NCBI RefSeq assembly: GCF_004137085.1
Contig: NZ_QYBC01000002.1
Location: 248,001-312,000, forward strand
Length of the DNA stretch: 64,000 nucleotides
Direction of reading: 5' to 3'
Source of the DNA: Lichenibacterium ramalinae
GTDB taxonomy: Bacteria > Pseudomonadota > Alphaproteobacteria > Rhizobiales > Beijerinckiaceae
In this document: positions 21,003 through 29,993 of the stretch, piece after piece
Layout: the number at the start of each line of letters is the position of its first letter
Position numbering within the stretch: the first letter of the stretch is position 1
The notes under the pieces: model-generated
What the model saw: only the letters and a program-made list of their open reading frames with translations
What the model was told of the DNA's origin: nothing
The model's database searches: none
Made by a program: the position numbers and the translations under genes

Positions 21003-21995
21003 TCAACCCACCCGCATGTCCCCGTCGAGCGCCGCGCCCAGCTCCCGGGCGATCTCCGCCACGATGGCCTTGGCGGCCGGGATGAAGCCGGTGAGCCCGT
21101 AGAAGTGGTGGATCATGCCGGGGTGGCAGCGGTGGGCGACGGGCACGCCCGCCGCCGCCAGGCGCCCGGCGAAGAGCGCGCCCTCGTCGCGCAGCGGGTC
21201 GTATTCGGCCGTGTGGATCAGCGCCGCCGGCAGGCCGGCGAGGTCGGGCATGCGGAGTGGCGACAGGCGAGGGTCCGCGACATCGGCCGTGTCCGGCGCA
21301 TAGTCGGCGAAGTCGCGCGCCATCATGTCGGCGTCGAGCAGGTGGCCGCGGGCGAAGGCGCGGCGGGAGTCCGTCGCGGACGCCATGTCGAGCACCGGGC
21401 AGAGCAGAAGCTGCACCTTCGGCCCCGCCCCGCCCCGCAGGCCCGACGCCGCCAGGACGGCCAGGGTGCCGCCGGCCGAATCGCCCCCGACGCCCACCCG
21501 GGCGGGATCGAGCCCGAAGGACCCGGCGCGGTCCATGACGTCCGCCAGGGCCGCGGCGGCATCGTCGGCCGCCGCGGGATAGCGATGCTCCGGCGCCAGG
21601 CGGTAGGCGACGGAGAGCAGGCGGCAACCCGAGCCCGCGGCGAGGCCGCGGCACAGCGTCTCGTGGGTGTCGAGGTCGCCCGCGACGAGCCCGCCGCCGT
21701 GGAAATACACGAGGCCGGGCCGCGGCCCGGGGGGCTCTCCGGCCGGGCGATAGAGGCGCGCCGGGAGCGGCCCCGCCCCGCCCCGCACCGTAACGTCGTC
21801 CCGCCCGCCGATCGCCGGCGCCGTGCCGGCCATGCGCATCAGCGCCGCGAAGCCCTGCCGCCGCTCGGCCGCCGTGACCTGCCGCCAGTCGGTCGCCCGG
21901 CCGGCGCCCAGCATGGCCATCAGCCGCGCGGCCTGGGGATCGATCGGCACGGGGGTCCTAGGCCCCGGGGTCGTGTCGAAGCCGAGCCTCGACAT
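21003..21995 (-). CDS. Esterase/lipase of the hormone-sensitive-lipase family
   Basis: This 330-residue alpha/beta hydrolase shows the HSL-family oxyanion motif YFHGGG, the nucleophile elbow GDSAGG, the acid in EYDPLRDE and the histidine in GMIHHF. It hydrolyses short-chain esters in characterised relatives. It is convergent with the acyl-CoA synthetase with a gap of 27 bases. No signal peptide is seen, so it is probably cytoplasmic. Confidence 0.9.
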   Translation of the reverse strand: MSRLGFDTTPGPRTPVPIDPQAARLMAMLGAGRATDWRQVTAAERRQGFAALMRMAGTAPAIGGRDDVTVRGGAGPLPARLYRPAGEPPGPRPGLVYFHGGGLVAGDLDTHETLCRGLAAGSGCRLLSVAYRLAPEHRYPAAADDAAAALADVMDRAGSFGLDPARVGVGGDSAGGTLAVLAASGLRGGAGPKVQLLLCPVLDMASATDSRRAFARGHLLDADMMARDFADYAPDTADVADPRLSPLRMPDLAGLPAALIHTAEYDPLRDEGALFAGRLAAAGVPVAHRCHPGMIHHFYGLTGFIPAAKAIVAEIARELGAALDGDMRVG

Positions 21996-22052
21996 GGGGC
22001 CGGCGGGCGCGCGATTTGGGGCTGGCCTGTGTCATCGGCGCCTTGGGCCGTG

Positions 22053-23483
22053 CTAGCCGGCCGGCGTGCCGGAGCGGACGCGGGCGGCGGCGTCGAGGTC
22101 GCCGCTGGCCGGGCGGACGTGGCGGGCGGAGCGGCTCCGCATCGTCACGATCTCCTCCGCCATGGTCGGGTGGACCGCCATGGTGGCGTCGAAGTCGCGC
22201 TTGGTCGCCCCCATCCGGACCGCGATGGCGCACATCTGGATCATCTCGCCGGCTTCGGGGCCGAGGATGTGGACGCCGAGCACCCGATCGGTGATGCCGT
22301 CCACCACGAGCTTGAACGTGACCTTCTCCTGGCGGCCCGACAGCGTCGCCTTGAGCGGCCGGAAGCTCGCCCGGTAGATGTCGACCACGTCGAAGCGCTC
22401 GCGCGCCTGGTGCTCGGCGAGACCCACCGAGCCGATCTCCGGCGTGGTGAACACGCCCGACGCGACATGCTCGTGGTCGACCGAGGTGGGGCGGCCGCCG
22501 AACAGCGTGTCGGCGAGGGCATGGCCTTCGCGCACCGCGACGGGCGTGAGGTTGATGCGGTCGGTGACGTCGCCGACGGCATGCACCGACGGCACGCGGC
22601 TCGCCGAGAAGGCGTCGACCTTGACGGCGCCCTTGCCGTCGAGCTCGACGCCGGCCTCGCCGAGGCCGAGGTTGCGGGTGTTCGGTGCCCGGCCGGTCGC
22701 CACCAGGACCTGGTCGACGCTCAGCACGCTCCCGTCCGGCATGGCGACCTCGACCTGGCCGTCCGACCAGCGCAGCGCCTTCGGCAGGGTGCGGGGCATG
22801 AGGGTGATGCCGGCATGGGTCAGCGCCGCGGCGAGGCCCTCGCGCATGTCGTGGTCGAAGCCGCCGAGGATCTGGTCGCCGCGGAACGCCACCGTCACCT
22901 CGGCGCCGAGCCGGGCGAAGACGGAGGCGAATTCGAGCCCGATGTAGCCGGCCCCGACGACGAGCAGGCGGCGCGGAAAGACCGGGAGGTCGAAGATCTC
23001 GTTGGACGTGATGGCATATTCCAGCCCCGGGATCTCGGGGTGGAGGGTCGGGCGGCCGCCCGTCGCCACCAGGATGTGCTCGGCCTCGAAACGCCGGCCG
23101 TCCGCCGTCACGATGCCGTGCGGCCCCTCGAGGCGCGCCCGGGTCTCGACGAAGCGGGCCCCGGCCTTTTCCAGGTTCTGGCGGTAGAGGCCCGACAGGC
23201 GGGAGATCTCGCCCTCCTTGGCGCGCACGAGGGCGGGCCAGTCGAACCGGGTGGCGCCCAGCGTCCAGCCGAAGCCCGCCGCGTCGGCGAACTCGTCGGC
23301 GAAGCGGCTGGCATAGACGTAGAGCTTCTTCGGCACGCAGCCGCGGATCACGCAGGTGCCGCCGATGCGGTGGTCCTCCGCCACCACGACCCTGGCACCG
23401 TGGGATGCGGCGATGCGGCCGGCCCGGACCCCGCCGGACCCGGCCCCGATGACGAAGAAGTCGACCTTCTCGGGCGTGCTCAT
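22053..23483 (-). CDS. gor: Glutathione-disulfide reductase
   Basis: The 476-residue flavoenzyme reduces GSSG with NADPH. The FAD motif GAGSGGVRAG and the redox-active disulfide C44/C49 in GTCVIRGCVPKK are present. So are the NADPH-binding VGAGYIGLEFA motif and the catalytic C-terminal HPTMAEE. The CVIRGCVPKK variant is usual for alphaproteobacterial and plant Gor. It is last in an apparent rpiA-DUF2059-gor unit. Confidence 0.95.
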   Translation of the reverse strand: MSTPEKVDFFVIGAGSGGVRAGRIAASHGARVVVAEDHRIGGTCVIRGCVPKKLYVYASRFADEFADAAGFGWTLGATRFDWPALVRAKEGEISRLSGLYRQNLEKAGARFVETRARLEGPHGIVTADGRRFEAEHILVATGGRPTLHPEIPGLEYAITSNEIFDLPVFPRRLLVVGAGYIGLEFASVFARLGAEVTVAFRGDQILGGFDHDMREGLAAALTHAGITLMPRTLPKALRWSDGQVEVAMPDGSVLSVDQVLVATGRAPNTRNLGLGEAGVELDGKGAVKVDAFSASRVPSVHAVGDVTDRINLTPVAVREGHALADTLFGGRPTSVDHEHVASGVFTTPEIGSVGLAEHQARERFDVVDIYRASFRPLKATLSGRQEKVTFKLVVDGITDRVLGVHILGPEAGEMIQMCAIAVRMGATKRDFDATMAVHPTMAEEIVTMRSRSARHVRPASGDLDAAARVRSGTPAG

Positions 23484-23549
23484 CGTGTCGATCCTCGCGC
23501 GCGCGGGTCGCCCCGGACCGGCCGGGCCGGAGTCAGAGTTGGACGGGCG

Positions 23550-24128
23550 TCAGAACTTGTCGCCCTTCTTCTCCATCTCCTGCTGGACGCGCTTCATCAT
23601 GTAAGTGGAGGTTTCCTGGGTCCAGGCCTGCATGGCCAGAACCAGTTCGTCGAGCATGAGCGGCTGGGCCGCGACGTATTTCTTGCCGGCGGGGCTGTCG
23701 AAGAAGGCGGCCGTGGCCTTGAGGTCGTCGTCGCTCATGCGCCGCGCGTAGATCCGCGCCGCGATGTCGATCATCTCGCCGGTCTTCTTCTGGAATTCGG
23801 GTTGCAGCTGGGCCAGGACGCCGGCGAGGTCCTTGGTCAGTTCGGGGCGCGTGCGGGTGACGACTGCCGGGATCTGCTCCTCCAGCTGCGGCACCATCGG
23901 CTCGAAGGACCGGCCCATGCCGGAGCCCAGCACCACCTGGCGGGCGATGGCGAGCTTCTCGGGCGGCACGTCGGGCTGGGGCAGCGACGGCACCGGGGCG
24001 GCCGGCGTCGCCGGGGCGGCGCTCGGCGCCGTCGGAGCACCCGCGGCGGGCGGCGTCTGGGCCGAGGCCGGGACGACGGCGAGGGCCAGCAACAGGGAAG
24101 CGGCGGCCAGGCGGGGGGCAAGCTTCAT
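23550..24128 (-). CDS. Periplasmic DUF2059 protein
   Basis: This 192-residue protein has a clear signal peptide (MKLAPRLAAASLLLALAVVPASA), then an Ala/Pro-rich linker of about 25 residues. A helical DUF2059 domain follows, with the family-typical YARRMSDDDLKATAAFFDSPAGKKY pattern near the C-terminus. The function of the family is unknown. It sits between rpiA (11-base gap) and gor, as in many Rhizobiales. Confidence 0.9.
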   Translation of the reverse strand: MKLAPRLAAASLLLALAVVPASAQTPPAAGAPTAPSAAPATPAAPVPSLPQPDVPPEKLAIARQVVLGSGMGRSFEPMVPQLEEQIPAVVTRTRPELTKDLAGVLAQLQPEFQKKTGEMIDIAARIYARRMSDDDLKATAAFFDSPAGKKYVAAQPLMLDELVLAMQAWTQETSTYMMKRVQQEMEKKGDKF

Positions 24129-24139
24129 CGACAATGTCC

Positions 24140-24859
24140 TCAGGAGGTGGGGGCGGGCCGCTCGACGACCTCGATGCCCGCGGCGCCATCCGTGATGACG
24201 GCCGAGGCCAGCCCGATGAACAGTCCGTGCTCGACCACGCCCGGGATCGCCACGAGGAGCGACGCGAGCGTTTCGGGATCCGGGATGGGATCGAACCGGC
24301 AATCCAGGATGAGGTGGCCGCCGTCGGTCACGAAGGGTTCGCCGCCCGGGCCGCGGCGCAGCGCCAGCGGGCCGTGCGCCCCGGCCTCGGCGGCGGCCCG
24401 CTCCACCTTGCGGGTCGTGGACGCCAGCCCGAAGACGTTCACCTCCACGGGCAGCGGGAACCGGCCGAGTTGGGCCACGCGCTTGGAGGCATCCGCGATG
24501 ACGATCATGCGGGCCGAGGCCGAAGCCACGATCTTCTCGCGCAGCAGCGCGCCGCCGCCGCCCTTGACGAGCCGCAGCGCGGGGTCGAAGGCATCGGCGC
24601 CGTCCACCGTCAGGTCGAGTTCGGGGATGTCGTCCAGCGTGGCGAGCCGGATGCCGAGGCTCTCCGCCTGGGCCCGCGTGCGCTCCGAGGTCGGCACGCC
24701 CACGACGTCGAGGCCGTCCCGGACGCGCTCGGCCAGGAGCTCGACGAAATACTTGGCGGTGGAGCCCGTCCCGAGACCGAGCGTCATGCCGTCCTCGACG
24801 AAGGCGAGCGCACGGGCTGCCACGCGGCGTTTCGAGGACTCGTCCGACTGGTCGGCCAT
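24140..24859 (-). CDS. rpiA: Ribose-5-phosphate isomerase A
   Basis: The 239-residue enzyme interconverts ribose-5-phosphate and ribulose-5-phosphate. The phosphate-binding [12 protein letters not shown], the catalytic DGADAFD and the [11 protein letters not shown] lysine/glutamate motif are all intact. It is first in the rpiA-DUF2059-gor unit. Confidence 0.96.
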   Translation of the reverse strand: MADQSDESSKRRVAARALAFVEDGMTLGLGTGSTAKYFVELLAERVRDGLDVVGVPTSERTRAQAESLGIRLATLDDIPELDLTVDGADAFDPALRLVKGGGGALLREKIVASASARMIVIADASKRVAQLGRFPLPVEVNVFGLASTTRKVERAAAEAGAHGPLALRRGPGGEPFVTDGGHLILDCRFDPIPDPETLASLLVAIPGVVEHGLFIGLASAVITDGAAGIEVVERPAPTS

Positions 24860-24919
24860 GGTGGCTCGGCGTTGGCGATGGGGAGGCGAGGGCGCGACGA
24901 GGACCGCCGGACGGCGGGA

Positions 24920-24948
24920 GAACTATCGTCTCACCGGTCGAAAAGCAA
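24920..24948 (-). promoter_or_regulatory. Possible promoter of rpiA
   Basis: On the minus strand TTGCTT and TAGTTC are separated by 17 bases, about 60 bases before the rpiA start. The match to the housekeeping consensus is partial. Confidence 0.35.
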
Positions 24949-25104
24949 ATGACAGTCCCGCCGCGCCGGCGCCGCGCGCAACCTGGGCGCTTCACCTCGT
25001 GTTCAGTTAGTCGGCGCTATGAATGGCGCCATCGACGTTGCACGCCAGACGTCGCGGCCGGGCTGCCGTCCGGCCCGTAACTCCCTCAGATCAAGGAGCT
25101 TTCC

Positions 25105-25383
25105 ATGTCCGCCGTCAAGAAGACCGTCGCGGCCGGGCTTGCGGCCCTGACCCTCGGCACCGCCACCATCGCGTCCTCGTCGCCGGCGGAAGCCTGGTGG
25201 CGCTACGGCTGGGGCGCCCCCGTGGCGGCCGGCGTGCTCGGCGGCCTCGCGGCCGGTGCCATCATCGGCGGTGCGGCGCGGCCCTACGCCTACGGCCCCG
25301 GTCCCTACCCCTGCGTCCGCCGCCGCCCGGTCTACGACGCCTATGGCAATTTCGCCGGCTACCGCCCCGTGCGGGTGTGCTGA
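25105..25383 (+). CDS. Small secreted Gly/Tyr-rich protein
   Basis: The 92-residue protein has a signal peptide of about 30 residues ending in SSPAEA. A WWRYGWG patch, a short Gly/Ala zipper-like segment and a C-terminal region with two cysteines (YPCVRRRPVYDAYGNFAGYR... ending in VC) follow. This is a common but uncharacterised layout in Rhizobiales. It has its own ribosome site (AAGGAGC) and is followed by two hairpins. Confidence 0.8.
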   Translation: MSAVKKTVAAGLAALTLGTATIASSSPAEAWWRYGWGAPVAAGVLGGLAAGAIIGGAARPYAYGPGPYPCVRRRPVYDAYGNFAGYRPVRVC

Positions 25384-25447
25384 CGGCCCGGACCTGACCG
25401 TCCGACGAGCTCGGCTGGACTGACCCTCGGGTCCGGTTCGGCCAGCG

Positions 25448-25480
25448 AGACCCTCCGGTTCGCGCCCCACCGGAGGGTCT
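25448..25480 (+). terminator. Terminator hairpin after the small secreted protein
   Basis: A 12-bp perfect stem (AGACCCTCCGGT / ACCGGAGGGTCT) with a 9-base loop is followed by a T-containing TTCGCCTTT sequence. It lies about 65 bases after the stop codon. Confidence 0.75.
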
Positions 25481-25491
25481 TCGCCTTTCGC

Positions 25492-25520
25492 GAGCCGCCC
25501 CGGCACCACCGGGGCGGCTC
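25492..25520. terminator. Second hairpin between convergent genes
   Basis: A perfect 12-bp GC-rich stem (GAGCCGCCCCGG / CCGGGGCGGCTC) has a 5-base loop. It ends 3 bases before the stop of the minus-strand gene at 25523. Neither side has a good T tract, so its use as a terminator is uncertain. Confidence 0.5.
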
Positions 25521-25522
25521 TG

Positions 25523-25924
25523 TCATTTGGCGGGGGCCGTGCACACGACGGTGTCGTTGAGCACGTAGCAGATCGACATGGTGCCGGTGCGCACGTCGAC
25601 CCGGAACACCCCGCCCTCCTTGTTGTGGCGCGACGCCACCAGGGCATATTCGCTCTGCGCCTGCGGGCCGCCGCCCTGCCCGGGCGGGTAGCACAGGGTG
25701 ACGCCCACATCGTCGTTGCGGGCCGCCGCGGCCGCGGCGCCGCCCGTGCCCTCCGCCAGGCCGTACTGGCACGCCCCCATCTCGCCCGTGGCCTTGTCGA
25801 GCCGGTAGACGCGGTTGAGGTCGATCTCGGGCGCCGCCAGGAACTCGTAGGTGGCCGCCGCCGCCGGGGCGGCCGCCAGGATGAGGCCGGCCCCGAGGGA
25901 CCAGGCCAGGGCCGATCGTTCCAT
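25523..25924 (-). CDS. Secreted protein of unknown function
   Basis: The 133-residue protein begins with a signal peptide (about 25 residues, cut after AAAA). The mature part has a beta-rich look, with NRVYRLDKATGEMGACQYG and a second, parallel FRVDVRTGTMSICYV segment. Each half carries a Cys, suggesting an internal duplication of a short strand-turn-strand unit. Four cysteines in all could form disulfides. No family is recognised. Confidence 0.75.
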   Translation of the reverse strand: MERSALAWSLGAGLILAAAPAAAATYEFLAAPEIDLNRVYRLDKATGEMGACQYGLAEGTGGAAAAAARNDDVGVTLCYPPGQGGGPQAQSEYALVASRHNKEGGVFRVDVRTGTMSICYVLNDTVVCTAPAK

Positions 25925-26116
25925 CTCGTCTGTCTCCGCCGCCGGAAGGGTCATCCGACCCGCGACCGGTGCCGGGGCTCGCCCCGCGCCTCCGGGCCAG
26001 CCCGACGCGCGGGGGGTCGGCAGGTCCATGCGAACCCGTCTAGGATAATCATCGAGTCGGCGCTCGGTTTCCAGCCCGGGCGAGGCCCGGCACGCGGCGC
26101 CGTGCCGGAGACCCGC

Positions 26117-26827
26117 ATGCCCGACACCTTTCCGCTCGTCGTCTTCGACCTCGACGGCACGCTGGCCGAGACGGCCGGCGACCTCATGGGCGCCCTGAAC
26201 CACGTGCTGGCGGGCGACGGCCTGCCCCCGCTGCCCGTGGACCAGGCCCGCTCCCTGCTCGGGGCCGGCGGACGGGCGCTGATCCGCCGCGGCTTCGCCT
26301 CCGCGGGCCGGCCTCTCGCGGAGGAGCGGCTCGAAGGGCTGTTCGCGGCCTTCCTGGCCTTCTACGAGGCGCATATCGCCGACCATTCGCACCTGTTCCC
26401 GGGCGTCGTCGCGTCGCTCGACCGGCTCGAAGCGCAGGGCTACGCCTTCGCGGTCTGCACCAACAAGATGGAGGGCACGGCCAAGCGCCTGCTGGAGGTG
26501 CTCGGCGTCGCGGGCCGCTTCCGGGCCATCTGCGGCCAGGACACGTTCGCGGTGTCGAAGCCGCAGCCCGGCGCCCTGCTCGACACGATCGCGCTGGCGG
26601 GCGGGACGCCCGAGCGGAGCGTGATGGTGGGCGACAGCCGGACCGACATCGACACCGCCAAGGCGGCGCGCGTACCCGTGGTGGCGGTGGACTTCGGCTA
26701 TACGGACCGGCCCGTGCAGGACTTCGCCCCCGACCGCGTCATCGGCCATTTCGACGCGCTCGACGAGGCCGTCGCCGACCTGATGGCGCGACGATCCCCC
26801 GAGGGGACGATCGCCTTCAAGGCTTGA
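26117..26827 (+). CDS. gph: Phosphoglycolate phosphatase-like HAD hydrolase
   Basis: This 236-residue HAD hydrolase shows motif I FDLDGTLAET (the canonical position for DSAPD-type Gph reads AETAGD), motif II CTNK and motif III/IV with VSKPQPG and GDSRTDIDTAKAA. The helical cap sits between motifs I and II, as in Gph. Substrate 2-phosphoglycolate is inferred from the subfamily. The ATG at 26117 is chosen although the frame is open far upstream. Confidence 0.85.
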   Translation: MPDTFPLVVFDLDGTLAETAGDLMGALNHVLAGDGLPPLPVDQARSLLGAGGRALIRRGFASAGRPLAEERLEGLFAAFLAFYEAHIADHSHLFPGVVASLDRLEAQGYAFAVCTNKMEGTAKRLLEVLGVAGRFRAICGQDTFAVSKPQPGALLDTIALAGGTPERSVMVGDSRTDIDTAKAARVPVVAVDFGYTDRPVQDFAPDRVIGHFDALDEAVADLMARRSPEGTIAFKA

Positions 26828-26847
26828 AGAGAGGTCCGGAGACGGAA

Positions 26848-26922
26848 TGGTGGGCGCGACAGGGATTGAACCTGTGACCCTTCGCGTGTGAAGCGAATGC
26901 TCTCCCGCTGAGCTACGCGCCC
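26848..26922 (-). tRNA. tRNA-Val (anticodon CAC)
   Basis: The minus strand folds into a full cloverleaf: acceptor stem GGGCGCG/CGCGCCC, D-arm GCTC/GAGC, anticodon stem TTCGC/GCGAA with loop TTCACAC, and T-arm ACAGG/CCTGT with TTCAATC. The discriminator is A and CCA is encoded. The anticodon CAC reads GUG valine codons. Confidence 0.97.
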
Positions 26923-27148
26923 GAACCGTGGCGCTGGATTACCCAGCGCCCGCCACCCTGTCAAGCGCCTGGGCGGCCGGCCCCGGGAAGCCGAGCCTCC
27001 GCCGGGAGTGTCACACGGGCGCAACGACCGGAGGCAATAGGGGCCGGTCGCCACGGCCCGCGTTGCCTGTGACGGGACGATGGCGAAATAGTAACGGGGC
27101 GATGGCACAAGGCCCTGTCATCCCAGACCATCACCGAAAGGCAAGACC

Positions 27149-27919
27149 ATGCGGGCACGCAGCATTGCCCTGGCCGGCGCCGCAGGCATCGCGATCATCG
27201 CGGCCCAGGTTCCGGCCCGGGCCTCGAACACCGATTTCTTCGTCGAGCAGCACCAGAGCTACTTCGAGCGCGACGCCGCGCCGGCGGGCGAGCCGCAGCC
27301 GGACGTCGCCGCGCCCGTGCGGCACCGGGCCGCCGCCCGGCCCGCCGTCGCGGCCGCCGATCCCTCGGACGTCGCCCCCGCCGACGAGGCGCCCGCGGAA
27401 GCGGACCAGCAGCCGGTCTTCGGCCACGGCCATGCCGTGCCGGGGGACGAGCAGCTCGAGCACCGTCCGCTCGCCTCCGCCATCCCGCGCGAGATCGTGG
27501 CCTACGACGGCCAGCAGGCCCCCGGCACCATCGTGGTGTCGACGCAGGAGAAGCGCCTCTACTTCGTGCTGCCCGACGGGCAGGCCATCCGCTACGGCGT
27601 CGGCGTCGGCCGGCCCGGCTTTGAGTGGTCGGGCGGCCAGACCATCACGGCCAAGCGCGAATGGCCGGACTGGACGCCGCCGGCCGCCATGATCAAGCGC
27701 CGCCCCGACATCCCGCATCACATGGCGGGCGGCATCGACAACCCGCTCGGTGCCCGCGCCATGTATCTCGGCCACACCGAATATCGCATCCACGGCTCCA
27801 ACGAGCCCGACACGATCGGCCAGGCGGTGTCGTCGGGCTGCATCCGCATGACCAACGAGGACGTCGCCGACCTCTACGAGCATGCCAAGGTCGGCACCCG
27901 GGTGATCGTGGAGCGTTGA
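27149..27919 (+). CDS. L,D-transpeptidase (YkuD domain)
   Basis: The 256-residue protein has a signal peptide (MRARSIALAGAAGIAIIAAQVPARA), an Ala/Pro-rich linker and a C-terminal YkuD domain (about residues 125-256). The catalytic motif HGSNEPDTIGQAVSSGCIRM is complete, with the nucleophile Cys in SSGCIRM. Such enzymes make 3-3 peptidoglycan crosslinks or attach lipoproteins. It is periplasmic. Confidence 0.93.
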   Translation: MRARSIALAGAAGIAIIAAQVPARASNTDFFVEQHQSYFERDAAPAGEPQPDVAAPVRHRAAARPAVAAADPSDVAPADEAPAEADQQPVFGHGHAVPGDEQLEHRPLASAIPREIVAYDGQQAPGTIVVSTQEKRLYFVLPDGQAIRYGVGVGRPGFEWSGGQTITAKREWPDWTPPAAMIKRRPDIPHHMAGGIDNPLGARAMYLGHTEYRIHGSNEPDTIGQAVSSGCIRMTNEDVADLYEHAKVGTRVIVER

Positions 27920-28189
27920 CGCCTCCGCCCGCGCGGCCCGAGCGGCCGCGTGGGTGAATCGGCGCGGATCGCCACCCGGCGTGGACAAGGGGTCCGGGGC
28001 CCTCGGGCGCCGCCGGCGTGCTTTGCCGGGACGTCCCGTTGCGCTACATCGGTTGGGGGGATCGGGCCGGATGCCCGGTCGCGCCGCGACCCGATGGACC
28101 GACACGCCGGGCCGGCGCACCGCCGCCGGCGGCGGCGCCAGGGGACACGGCGGCGCCAGGACACGGTGGGCCGCCGAGGGGGACCGACC

Positions 28190-28363
28190 ATGCCGGAACA
28201 GAGTGACCAGTTCAAACGGGCGCCGAAGCGCAAGGCCTCCAAGGGCAAGCACGTCAGCCTGTCGCCCGACGCGAAGGCCGCCTATGCCAAGCTGATCGAG
28301 GAGCGCGTCGAACGCGAAAAGGCCTATGGCCGCCACCTCCCGGGCAACGACAAGGCCAGATAA
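28190..28363 (+). CDS. Small basic protein of unknown function
   Basis: The 57-residue protein is Lys/Arg-rich (KRAPKRKASKGKHVS), with a helical second half (AYAKLIEERVEREKAYGRHL). The ATG is preceded by GGGGGACC. No domain is recognised; short cytoplasmic proteins of this type are common next to envelope genes in Rhizobiales. Confidence 0.5.
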   Translation: MPEQSDQFKRAPKRKASKGKHVSLSPDAKAAYAKLIEERVEREKAYGRHLPGNDKAR

Positions 28364-28459
28364 GCACCACGCGGCCCCTGCCCGGCGCTTCGGGGCGGGA
28401 GCCCCGGGCCGGACATGGTGGATGCGACGGCCCCGGCGGCGTGGCCGGCGACCGTCCGG

Positions 28460-28663
28460 TCAGCGCCCCTGCGGGTGACGGTCGCGGCCGTAGTAGTCGA
28501 GCCCGGCGGCATAGCGGAACAGGATGCCGAGGTCCTCGGCGAAGCCCGACAGCGCCGACCGGAAGGCCGAGGTTTCGTCGGGCACCCGGATCCGCCGCGC
28601 CGAGCGGGCCTGCGACGCCGGTTCGTAGCGCTGCATGGTCTCGCAGCGAGAAAAGAACGTCAT
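28460..28663 (-). CDS. Small protein of unknown function
   Basis: This 67-residue frame starts MTFFSRCETMQRYEP and ends in YYGRDRHPQGR. A central Arg-rich part is followed by a helical ETSAFRSALSGFAEDLGILFRYAAGLD segment. No known domain is recognised. A plausible start and an amino-acid composition unlike shadow frames support it modestly. Confidence 0.5.
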   Translation of the reverse strand: MTFFSRCETMQRYEPASQARSARRIRVPDETSAFRSALSGFAEDLGILFRYAAGLDYYGRDRHPQGR

Positions 28664-29094
28664 GACCAGACCTCGTCTCAACAAAGCGGTGGATCGGCCG
28701 CTTTCGCGGCGGCCACGGAGGGAGCGTTGCGGCGGACGCCAGCGGCGAGCGGCACCGCCGTCGTCCCAACGCGGTTCCAACCGGTGCGATTCTTAACGCT
28801 GCAGTCCCGCGGAAATGAGGCGGAACGGTCGTTCAGCCACGACGAACCTGCCGACCCATGTTTCCGAACCGCAACAGAAAACCGGTTTCGGACAGTGTCT
28901 CGGACTTTGGTTAACGCGGTCTTGAGCGGCGGACGGGCGGCCCGCCGCGGCTCCGGCGAGGCACGAGGCTTGCAACTTGCGGCGGCATGCCGCCGGTTGA
29001 CGGTGCGCCCGAACTCGGGCGTGATCTGCGGCACAGATTCGCAACAGGGTGGATCGCCACGGGGCGGGCCCGCCGCCACGATCGAGGAAATCGC
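28664..29094. other. Intergenic region upstream of the amino-acid transporter
   Basis: No gene is supported in 431 bases. GC content is lower around 28780-28925. A direct repeat TCGGAC occurs twice in the stretch 28887-28905, close to a GGTTAACG sequence, and could be part of a regulator site. The promoter of the transporter operon is expected here. Confidence 0.4.
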
Positions 29095-29883
29095 ATGAAG
29101 ACGCTGGCACTCGGCCTCATGGCCGTGATCGCGCTGACGGGTGTCGCCCGGGCGCAGGACAAGGTCGTGCGGATCGGCACGGAGGCGGCCTACGCGCCCT
29201 TCGAGTTCAAGGACGACAAGGGCGAGCTCAAGGGCTACGAGATCCAGCTCGGCAATGCGCTCTGCGCCGCCGCGAAGCTCAAGTGCGAGTGGGTCAACCA
29301 GGACTTCGACAGCCTGATCCCCGCGCTCAATGCCCATAAGATCGACGCCATCCTGTCGCAGATGTCGATCACCGACGACCGCAAGAAGGCGGTGGACTTC
29401 ACCAACCAGGTGACGGTGGCGCCGGCGCGCTTCGTCGCCAAGCAGGGCTCCGGCATCACCGACGATCCCGGCTCGCTCAAGGGCAAGACGATCGCGGTCC
29501 AGAGCGGCACGACGCATGAGAAATACGTCACCGAGAAGCTGGCCGGCATCGCGACGGCGAAAGTCTACCAGACCCAGGACGAGGCCTTCCTCGACGTCGA
29601 GAACGGCCGGGCCGACGCCACGCTGGCCGATGCCACGATCGAATACGACTGGCTCGAGAAGACCGGCAAGGCCAAGGGCTTCGACTATGCCGGCAAGCCC
29701 CTGCTCGACCCCGCCATCTTCGGCGACGGCACCGGCATCGCGGTGCGCAAGGGCGACGCGGCCCTGGCCGAGGCCTTCAACAAGGCGCTGGTGACGGTCG
29801 GCACCGACGGCACCTTCAAGAAGATCAACGACGCCTATTTCCCCTTCAACATCGTGGGGTCGGGCGCTCACGCCGCGAAATGA
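29095..29883 (+). CDS. Polar amino-acid ABC transporter, periplasmic binding protein
   Basis: The 262-residue protein has a signal peptide (to about residue 19) and a full SBP_bac_3 fold. Family-typical segments are VRIGTEAAYAPFEFKDDKG, the DFDSLIPALNAHKIDAI pattern and SITDDRKKAVDFT. It most resembles the lysine/arginine/ornithine/histidine group (ArgT/HisJ). The ATG at 29095 gives the signal peptide; the frame is open further upstream. Two permease genes follow. Confidence 0.93.
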   Translation: MKTLALGLMAVIALTGVARAQDKVVRIGTEAAYAPFEFKDDKGELKGYEIQLGNALCAAAKLKCEWVNQDFDSLIPALNAHKIDAILSQMSITDDRKKAVDFTNQVTVAPARFVAKQGSGITDDPGSLKGKTIAVQSGTTHEKYVTEKLAGIATAKVYQTQDEAFLDVENGRADATLADATIEYDWLEKTGKAKGFDYAGKPLLDPAIFGDGTGIAVRKGDAALAEAFNKALVTVGTDGTFKKINDAYFPFNIVGSGAHAAK

Positions 29884-29993
29884 CCGCCGCCTCGTGACCG
29901 CCGGGCCGCGATGCCTCGCGGCCCGGCATCCCGTCGGCCGGCTCGGTCATCACCGGCCCGAACCATCCGTAGCCCGCGAGGCCCCGTCCCTCC